Below are positions 58,441 through 64,000 of a stretch of 64,000 bases of DNA, piece after piece. The notes under the pieces were generated by a model. The model searched no databases and was not told the DNA's origin. It was given only the letters and a program-made list of their open reading frames with translations. Positions within the stretch are counted from its first letter, which is position 1. Each line of letters starts with the position of its first letter. Origin of the DNA: Beduinella massiliensis (GTDB lineage: Bacteria > Bacillota > Clostridia > Christensenellales > Aristaeellaceae); contig NZ_LT963430.1 of assembly GCF_900199405.1 (NCBI RefSeq), positions 3,669,894-3,733,893 on the forward strand, given 5' to 3'. A program made the position numbers and the translations under genes.

Positions 58441-59982
58441 TCAGCGTGCGTTGTAACGGTCCAGGGCGGCCTGCTTGATCTCGATCGCACGATCGATGTT
58501 CAGCTTTTTCAGGTCCCCGATGTACGCGTCAAACTCGTCTTCAATGCTCTTGTTGCCCATGATAAAGTTGACTACCGCCGCGTCCTGATAGGTCTTCACC
58601 TGCGTCATGATCGAGGCGTATTCGGATCCCTCGCTCGACGTCAGGGTGATGAGCGGCATCACCTGATCGGACTGCGCGTTTTCCGTCCAGGCTTTGCGCG
58701 TGCCCATGTTCTCCTGGGTGATCGCCGCGTCGGCTTCATGTTCAAAGCGCAGGAACGGACCAATATGCCACTTATAGCGGGCAAAGCTGTCCAGCAGCGA
58801 CGGATAGTCCGGATTGTTGAGAATGACGTCCGTATAGACGGCGACGCCGTCCACCATGTTGTAGGTCAGGCCCTCGATACCGTAGTTGTACATCATCCAG
58901 CCCGGTTCACAGTAACCATAATCCAGAATGGTCATGGCCGCTTCAAGATTCTTGCATTCCGTAGTGACCGCCGCGCAGTAAGGGGGACGGCACTGGTACA
59001 TCTTGTAGCGATAATGCGCGGTCTCGCCTTCTTTTTGCATCGGATACGTGCCGCCGGTCATCATGCCGACGTCCTTCATGTAGGTATACACGTTGTCCGG
59101 GCTGTCGATGACGGCGCCGGTCTCGCTGGTGGTCAGAATCCGGCGGTAGGTTTCCTGATCGCGGGAGACAAAGTCCACGTCGATCAGGCCCTTTTGGTAC
59201 CAGTCGGCCATCTTGAGCAGGTACTCCTTAAAGGCCGGTTCCGAGGGGCCATACTTGACGACGCCGTTATCCTGATAAAAGCCAGGCCCTATCCCGTAGG
59301 CCGACAGGAAGTAGCCGGACTCGTCGTCGATGCCGTCGCTGGGGAACATCATCGGATAGTCCGCGTCCTTGACCTCCTTGAACTGCGTCAGAATGACTTC
59401 CAGCTCGTCCAGCGTCGTCGGCTGCGCAAGGCCCAATTCGTCAAGCCAGTCCTGGCGCAGCAGCAGGCCGTTGCAGGAGTACTCCTCGTAGGGGGAGATC
59501 GCGTAGAACTGCGTCATGTAGCCGGAATCCGTATAAAACTCCTTTTGTTCCTCCGGCGTCACGTACGTTTCAATGCAGTGCAGGTAGTTGGGTATCCACT
59601 CTGAATGCGCCTTCAGATCGACGAGAACGCCCTCCTCGATGTACTTATCCAAGCCGCCGGTGTACAGATCCGTGCCCGACCAGTCGGTAAAGATAATATC
59701 CGGCAGGTCGCCGCCGGCCATCAGCAGGTTGAACTGCTCCTGCTCCGAGCCGACGGAGGGCTGGATGAACTCGAACTTGACGTTGAACTTCTTTTCGACT
59801 TCCTTCCAGCATTCGTTTTCGTAGTCTGAGGTAACGACGCTCGTCCACCACAGAGGCTTCCAGACCGTCAGGGTAATCCCGCCAAAGTCCTCGATGACAT
59901 CCCCGGTCGTCTCTGTGATGCCCGTGACGGACGTCATCAGCAGAGAAAGTGCGAGCAGCGCGGCAAACATCTTCTTGAGCAT
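58441..59982 (-). CDS. Sugar ABC transporter substrate-binding protein
   Basis: A 513-residue extracellular binding protein of the family 1 / LipO type. Signal peptide at residues 1-22 (LKKMFAALLALSLLMTSVTG), then ITLTVWKPLWWTSVVTSDYE; DNGVVKYGPSEPAFKEYLLK is typical of the group. As in the other operon there is no lipobox Cys. RBS AAGGAGG. First gene of the operon, behind a consensus promoter at 60136-60164 and flanked by two inverted repeats. Confidence 0.9.
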   Translation of the reverse strand: MLKKMFAALLALSLLMTSVTGITETTGDVIEDFGGITLTVWKPLWWTSVVTSDYENECWKEVEKKFNVKFEFIQPSVGSEQEQFNLLMAGGDLPDIIFTDWSGTDLYTGGLDKYIEEGVLVDLKAHSEWIPNYLHCIETYVTPEEQKEFYTDSGYMTQFYAISPYEEYSCNGLLLRQDWLDELGLAQPTTLDELEVILTQFKEVKDADYPMMFPSDGIDDESGYFLSAYGIGPGFYQDNGVVKYGPSEPAFKEYLLKMADWYQKGLIDVDFVSRDQETYRRILTTSETGAVIDSPDNVYTYMKDVGMMTGGTYPMQKEGETAHYRYKMYQCRPPYCAAVTTECKNLEAAMTILDYGYCEPGWMMYNYGIEGLTYNMVDGVAVYTDVILNNPDYPSLLDSFARYKWHIGPFLRFEHEADAAITQENMGTRKAWTENAQSDQVMPLITLTSSEGSEYASIMTQVKTYQDAAVVNFIMGNKSIEDEFDAYIGDLKKLNIDRAIEIKQAALDRYNAR

Positions 59983-60103
59983 ATGGACCTCCTTGCAAAA
60001 TGATCGGCGTTCTCCCTTTTTGCAAAGCGTCTTCCTTCACCCGGCGCTCAGCGGCCTGCCTCCTCATGGAGCTGCGCGCAGATATGCGGTCTTGGTTTTG
60101 CAA

Positions 60104-60126
60104 AAAGAACATAAACGCTGTTCTTT
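60104..60126 (-). promoter_or_regulatory. Inverted repeat just after the SBP promoter
   Basis: AAAGAAC (60104-60110) and GTTCTTT (60120-60126), 9-nt spacing, in the first 25 nt of the transcript. It is a candidate operator for a repressor, or an mRNA hairpin. Confidence 0.4.
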
Positions 60127-60135
60127 ATTGAGACC

Positions 60136-60164
60136 ATTATAGCATCAGCCGCCCAAGGTGTCAA
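60136..60164 (-). promoter_or_regulatory. Consensus promoter of second sugar operon
   Basis: Minus strand perfect TTGACA, 17-bp spacer, perfect TATAAT, about 150 bp before the binding-protein ATG. Confidence 0.85.
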
Positions 60165-60233
60165 CGAATTAAATAGGTTATTTGTTTGTTTTTCGTATTT
60201 TCTCGTCAATTTCCTTGCCTGTCGGTCAATTAA

Positions 60234-60250
60234 AAACATTAATAATGTTT
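60234..60250. promoter_or_regulatory. 17-bp palindrome, candidate operator
   Basis: AAACATTA-A-TAATGTTT is a perfect 17-bp palindrome about 70 bp upstream of the -35 of the sugar operon and 40 bp past the end of the regulator gene. It may be an activator or repressor site for the neighbouring ArsR-type regulator. Confidence 0.45.
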
Positions 60251-60291
60251 GTTTTTAGTGGCGCGTCTTTGCACGAAACAGTAACGCTGTT

Positions 60292-61272
60292 TTACTTTGC
60301 ATGGCGCGTGCCGTGCAGGCGATACCCGATCTGTACGCCTATGTCCTGCGGGTGATCGCCGAACGCCCGTCCAAATAAATTCATTCCACCGACATTTTGC
60401 GCTGATTTATGGATGCCGATGCGGACGGTAAAGTAATCCCTGTCCGCCAGGTGCAACTCGTCGATCCTATGGTGCCCGACCGGCACGCCGTCGAGCGTCG
60501 TGCCGTCTTCGTCTACCAGCCACGTTTTCAGCAGCCCGTATTGCGTAGCCCCGAGATTCCACCACTTCGGCGTGATCAGGCCGCGGCGGTCACCCAAATC
60601 CCCCGGGGACGTCCACACGCCCAGCTCGCAGCCGTTGACGCTGACGTAAATGTCGCTGGGCCAATCCATATTGTAATTTGCGACCTCAGAGCAAGCCTCA
60701 AAGCTGATGCGCAGCGACGTAGGGTCCATCCCCATGAGCTCCAGCGTAGAAATGCGGTATTCAAGATACCCATATCGAAACCAGATGAGCTGTGCTTTCA
60801 GCCGCTCGGGTTCAAAAAAGCTCTGCGCGTGGTTGATCTTTCCAATTGTTCCCGTCTCACTCAGCATGCCGCAGTATTCGTAAGGCCTGCAATCGCAGTA
60901 GCTGCCGATCGGCAGAGAATAGGAGGCGTATTGGTCCTGTACCTGTTCCACGCTCAGCGGGTCCACGAGCTCTGTGTTCACACTGTCGATCAGCTTGTTG
61001 CATACCTTTGCCATGCCGCGCGTGCCGGGCCGCTGCTCCGTGATGATCAGCCCCGCCTCCTCCAATACCCGCACGTTCAGCGCCGCCGTCGAGGCCGGGA
61101 TATGCAGCATCTCCGCGATTTCACCTACGCAATACCCGCCGCTCAAGCCGACCCGCAGTATCTGGAGCCGCAATTCAGAGGCCAGCGCCTTGTGTATCTT
61201 CGCGGCCTTCGGTATGTCTGAAAGGTCGAGCTCCATGACCTTACTTAAATAACCCGTCTCTTGTCTGTCCAT
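60292..61272 (-). CDS. ArsR-type regulator with large C-terminal domain
   Basis: A 326-residue protein. Residues 20-95 form an ArsR-like winged helix (HKALASELRLQILRVGLSGG, EIAEMLHIPASTAALNVRVL, AGLIITEQRPGTRGMAKVC). Residues 110-326 are an uncharacterised C-terminal domain (SLPIGSYCDCRPYEYCGML, SDIYVSVNGCELGVWTSPGD, LHLADRDYFTVRIGIHKSA) found fused to such wHTH domains in sugar-use loci; it may bind the sugar. ATG 61272 has GGGAGG seven bases upstream; the longer frame includes the promoter and is not translated. It is divergent from the DUF4838-type gene and lies upstream of the sugar operon. Confidence 0.85.
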   Translation of the reverse strand: MDRQETGYLSKVMELDLSDIPKAAKIHKALASELRLQILRVGLSGGYCVGEIAEMLHIPASTAALNVRVLEEAGLIITEQRPGTRGMAKVCNKLIDSVNTELVDPLSVEQVQDQYASYSLPIGSYCDCRPYEYCGMLSETGTIGKINHAQSFFEPERLKAQLIWFRYGYLEYRISTLELMGMDPTSLRISFEACSEVANYNMDWPSDIYVSVNGCELGVWTSPGDLGDRRGLITPKWWNLGATQYGLLKTWLVDEDGTTLDGVPVGHHRIDELHLADRDYFTVRIGIHKSAQNVGGMNLFGRAFGDHPQDIGVQIGYRLHGTRHAK

Positions 61273-61305
61273 ATTGAATCCTCCCTGCCTATTCTGGCAA
61301 TTTTG

Positions 61306-61334
61306 AGTATAGCATACCTCTTTTTCCAAATCAA
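61306..61334 (-). promoter_or_regulatory. Promoter of ArsR-type regulator
   Basis: Minus strand TTGATT, 17-bp spacer, TATACT, about 35 bp before ATG 61272. Confidence 0.65.
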
Positions 61335-61433
61335 ACAGCATAGCTGCTCTAGTTCGGGCACAAAACCGTCTTATGTCCATCCGTTCTATTCTATTTATTC
61401 TGTTTGTTTTATGACTTATCATCCTAAAATATA

Positions 61434-61462
61434 TTGATTTGTATAGAAATAGTTGATATAAT
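61434..61462 (+). promoter_or_regulatory. Promoter of DUF4838-type gene
   Basis: TTGATT, 17-bp spacer, perfect TATAAT, 30 bp before the ATG. Short TTTGTTT / AAACAAAC stretches flank it and recur near the sugar operon promoter. Confidence 0.7.
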
Positions 61463-61491
61463 GCAAACAACAAAAAGCAGGAGATGTACGC

Positions 61492-62451
61492 ATGACGGAG
61501 AGAAGAGGCATCGTAATTCATCCAAATGAATTGTCAGAAACCTGGCTGAAGGATGCCCAAAGCCTTCAGCTCAACGTGCTGGGACTGCATCCCCCAGGGG
61601 GACGCGACGCGGCGCGCAATCTTCAAAAGATGCTGGAAGACCTGCGCGATCCGCAGATACGCCGCCTGCTCGACCAGGCGCAGTCCATGGGTCTCATCCT
61701 CGAATACGAGATGCACGCGGTGTCCTATCTGCTCCCTCGCTCTCTCTTTGCGTCGCATCCCGATTTTTTTCGGATGGACGATAAGGGGGTGCGCACGCCG
61801 GACTTCAACCTTTGCGCGTCCTCACAGCAAGCTCTCGAGATGCTGTCGGAAAGCGCCGCCCGCCTCGCCGCGTTGCTTCCCACCGCATCGCACCGGTATT
61901 ACTTCTGGCTCGACGACGTGACCCAGTCCAGCTGCCATTGCCCGCGATGCCGCGATTTATCGCCATCCGATCAGCAGCTACTATGCGTCCACGCCATGCT
62001 GCGCGGCGTTCGCAGCGTCGATCCTAACGCGAGCATCGCCTATATCGCCTATCTGGATACGCTCCGCGTCCCAGAGCACATCCAGCCCGAGCCAGGCGTA
62101 TTTCTGGAATACGCTCCGATCAAGCGACGGCCTGACGTAGCACTGAACGATCCACGGTGCGAGGAAAACCGTCTCGAATGCGCGCCGCTGCCCGCGCTGC
62201 TGCAATGCTTCGGCCAGCAGGGCGCGCAGGTTCTCGAGTATTGGCTGGACAATTCCCTGCTCTCGGGCTGGAAGGTTCCACCCAAGCCCTTCAAGCTTCA
62301 AAGCGACGTGCTTCGTTCGGACGTCGCCTATTATCGCTCGCTCGGTTTTCAGTCGATCACCTCGTTTGCCTGTTACTTGGGCGCGGATTACGTCGCCCTG
62401 CACGGGAAACCAGATCTTCGTGCCTACGGGGAAGCGCTGGCACACCCCTGA
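61492..62451 (+). CDS. DUF4838-like glycosidase-related protein
   Basis: A 319-residue protein with TIM-barrel features. The central YYFWLDDVTQSSCHCPRCRD (residues 138-157) and SPSDQQLLCVHAMLRGVR are typical of the DUF4838 group, related to GH20/GH67-like hydrolases. The pair C-x-C-x2-C could bind a metal. No signal peptide, so it acts on imported sugar. It is divergent from the ArsR-type regulator and the ABC operon, so these probably form one sugar-use locus. GGAG lies upstream of the ATG. Confidence 0.75.
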   Translation: MTERRGIVIHPNELSETWLKDAQSLQLNVLGLHPPGGRDAARNLQKMLEDLRDPQIRRLLDQAQSMGLILEYEMHAVSYLLPRSLFASHPDFFRMDDKGVRTPDFNLCASSQQALEMLSESAARLAALLPTASHRYYFWLDDVTQSSCHCPRCRDLSPSDQQLLCVHAMLRGVRSVDPNASIAYIAYLDTLRVPEHIQPEPGVFLEYAPIKRRPDVALNDPRCEENRLECAPLPALLQCFGQQGAQVLEYWLDNSLLSGWKVPPKPFKLQSDVLRSDVAYYRSLGFQSITSFACYLGADYVALHGKPDLRAYGEALAHP

Positions 62452-62460
62452 CGCACGAAT

Positions 62461-62496
62461 GCCGCGGCCCTCACTTGGAGGCCGCGGCGTTGTTTT
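62461..62496 (+). terminator. Terminator after DUF4838-type gene
   Basis: GCCGCGGCC (62461-62469) pairs with GGCCGCGGC (62480-62488), followed by GTTGTTTTT. Confidence 0.85.
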
Positions 62497-62509
62497 TGGG
62501 GTTCTCTTT

Positions 62510-63253
62510 TTATCTTCCCGTGCTCTGCAAAATCTCGCTTGGGAGCGCCTCGTGCACCTCGTCGTAAAGCCCGGCGCGTGAGACGTCCTCGCCGCCTGCG
62601 TACAGATGCGACGTATCGCCCAGCTGCATGCATCGGAAGACAACCTCTCCCTTTTTGCGCTCTTCGCTGACGAACGTCGTCACGGAGCTCGCAGGCAGGA
62701 ACATGCCCTGCCACAGGAGAACGGGCGAAATCCCCGTCAGGTGCGATACGAGCGCCATGCCCAGCGCAAAGTGACAGAAGAGCGCAATGGTGTCCGCAGT
62801 ATTCTGGCCGCAGGCATAAATCAAGCCCTGTCGCTTAAATCCATAGCGCGCGAGCAGTTCGTCCAGTCCGCAAGCCGCCTGTGCGTATACCTCGCCCGCG
62901 TCGCCGGTGCGCATCAGTCCCTCATCGGCCCAGGTATCCAGGCTGAAGAGCTCGGGCTGTTTCGTCCAGTACTGGGGCATCAGATTCCAGGGGATGTTCG
63001 GTTCCCCCGTCTTGGGGTTCACGACCCGACCGTGAAATTCCCGAAGCCAAGGAAGCACCTCCGCCTCCCGCCCGAGCCGCGCAAGCGTGGGGGCAGCCGT
63101 AGCCTGCGCCCGGCCCAGAGGTGAAACAAAAAAATCCCGAATGCTCATGCGGCAAAGACGCGCGCTCAGGAGCTCCGCCTCGCGGAATCCCTTTTCGGTA
63201 AGGCTGTCGCGCGCATAGTCGGGCTCCGCATGGCGAATGATGAGGATCTTCAC
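62510..63253 (-). CDS. Histidine phosphatase superfamily protein
   Basis: A 247-residue phosphoglycerate-mutase-like phosphatase. The phospho-His motif is IIRHAEPDYARDSLTEKGFR at the N-terminus; the second catalytic His is probably in ALFCHFALGMALVSHL. SPLGRAQATAAPTLA is the conserved Arg/x-Thr segment. The substrate is unknown. It is co-directional with the aminotransferase gene upstream (about 50 bp apart), but a functional link is not evident. Confidence 0.88.
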   Translation of the reverse strand: MKILIIRHAEPDYARDSLTEKGFREAELLSARLCRMSIRDFFVSPLGRAQATAAPTLARLGREAEVLPWLREFHGRVVNPKTGEPNIPWNLMPQYWTKQPELFSLDTWADEGLMRTGDAGEVYAQAACGLDELLARYGFKRQGLIYACGQNTADTIALFCHFALGMALVSHLTGISPVLLWQGMFLPASSVTTFVSEERKKGEVVFRCMQLGDTSHLYAGGEDVSRAGLYDEVHEALPSEILQSTGR

Positions 63254-63304
63254 AGCATTCCCTCCCGCGTCAAAGAACAGGCCTACCCCCGATGTACCTT
63301 CCCG

Positions 63305-64000
63305 TCAGCGCTTGTACCTTTTTACAATGTCCAGCACCGCGTCCGCGACGTACGCGGCGTCCTGTTCCGTGAGGCGCGAATACATCGGCAGGGAGATTTC
63401 CGTCTCAAAGAAACGCTCCGCCTTGGGGAAGTCGCCTTCGCTGAAGCCAAAGCGCCTTCTGTACGCGCTCATCAGGTGCACGGGGATGAAGTGCACGCTC
63501 GTGCCTACGTTGCGCTCCGCCAGCTCCTCGATAAAGCGGTCGCGGTCGATGGTCAGCGTCTCGGGACGGATGCGCAGCACGTACAGATGGCGGCTGTGCT
63601 CCGTCTGCTCCGGCGTCCTTTGCAGCAGCAGCTCCTCGCGCCCGGAGAAGGCCTGCTCGTAGACGGCGACCGCCTTCATCCGCTCGCGCTGCATCTGCGG
63701 CATACGTTGAAGCTGTATGAGCCCCAGCGCCGCCTGGATGTCAAACATGTTGTACTTAAAGCCGAACTCCGCGATGTCGTAACGGTAGGAACCGCCTTTT
63801 CCGTAACGATTCCACGCGTTGCGGCTCATGCCGTGGCAGGAAAACACGCCCGCGCGCTCGGCGATGGCGTCGTCGTCCGTCACCAGCATGCCGCCCTCCC
63901 CGGTCGCGAGGTTCTTCGTCGCGTAGAAGCTGAACGACGCCGCACCCATCGGATGGCGGCCGATCGGTTCGCCGTGATATCTCGTCTCCACCGCGTGCGC
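63305..64000 (-). CDS. DegT/DnrJ aminotransferase, C-terminal part
   Basis: The C-terminal 230 or so residues of a PLP-dependent sugar aminotransferase of the DegT/DnrJ/EryC1/StrS family; the 5' end lies beyond position 64000. The PLP-binding Lys is in FSFYATKNLATGEGGM, followed by GFKYNMFDIQAALGLIQL and VGTSVHFIPVHL. Such enzymes make amino sugars for surface glycans (for example ArnB, PseC, WecE). The frame continues to the edge of the window without a credible start. Confidence 0.92.
   Translation of the reverse strand, partial: AHAVETRYHGEPIGRHPMGAASFSFYATKNLATGEGGMLVTDDDAIAERAGVFSCHGMSRNAWNRYGKGGSYRYDIAEFGFKYNMFDIQAALGLIQLQRMPQMQRERMKAVAVYEQAFSGREELLLQRTPEQTEHSRHLYVLRIRPETLTIDRDRFIEELAERNVGTSVHFIPVHLMSAYRRRFGFSEGDFPKAERFFETEISLPMYSRLTEQDAAYVADAVLDIVKRYKR

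Overview
The window looks like the chromosome of a GC-rich, spore-former-type Firmicute (class Clostridia, probably gut-associated). Supporting evidence: strong Shine-Dalgarno sites, many TTG/GTG starts, type III glutamine synthetase, a T-box leader, a YwmB-murA pair, a GatCAB amidotransferase, and CUT1/Lpl-type sugar ABC operons with membrane AraC-type regulators. I cannot place it below class; a Christensenellales- or Oscillospirales-like lineage would fit. No rRNA, CRISPR array or intact mobile element was seen; there are two tRNA-Leu genes.

Layout. 1-3.6 kb: GH3 glycosidase, an atypical response regulator, an ArsR-type regulator. 3.6-7.1 kb: MacAB-like export operon. 7.4-11.1 kb: dnaX, yaaA, a secreted CxxCGGxG protein, tRNA-Leu(CAA). 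11.2-12.5 kb: a small AT-richer island between two convergent tRNA-Leu genes (two paralogous small proteins and a ribbon-helix-helix protein). 12.6-17.1 kb: murA, a ywmB-like gene, and glnN behind a tandem-hairpin/terminator leader. 17.2-21 kb: two exported cysteine-rich TSCPD proteins beside a two-component system. 21-25.6 kb: acetyltransferases, an IS remnant, Nudix, DUF2974 hydrolase, metallophosphoesterase. 25.7-31.6 kb: sugar ABC operon and its AraC-type regulator. 31.7-41.4 kb: flavoprotein remnant, an esterase/acyltransferase/zinc-ribbon trio, a KDG/KDGal-type sugar-acid operon, a polysaccharide deacetylase and a GGDEF protein. 41.45-41.71 kb: an array of consecutive palindromes. 41.7-49.6 kb: aromatic amino-acid operon. 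49.7-54.7 kb: T-box-controlled aspS-gatCAB. 54.7-64 kb: XRE regulator, Hpt protein, a second sugar ABC operon with esterase, regulator and DUF4838-type protein, a histidine phosphatase and a partial aminotransferase.

How the parts work together. The aromatic operon (aroF-tyrA-aroB-aroA-aroC-pheA-aroK) makes chorismate, prephenate and phenylpyruvate. It is preceded by a perfect sigma-A-type promoter, a 33-codon Phe/Tyr-rich leader peptide and an intrinsic terminator, so classical attenuation is the likely control. Its last gene is a shikimate kinase continuous with a nitroreductase that has its own internal ribosome-binding site. aspS and gatCAB form the two-step route to Asn-tRNA(Asn), and the T-box specifier candidate is AAC (Asn). 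glnN has a leader resembling ANTAR-protein antitermination targets. Two Lpl-type ABC operons, GH3, two esterases, the DUF4838-type protein and the sugar-acid genes point to a plant- or host-glycan lifestyle.

The least explained parts are the exported TSCPD/FMN-binding pair with its two-component system, the aroK-nitroreductase fusion, the palindrome array, and the esterase-acyltransferase-zinc-ribbon trio.
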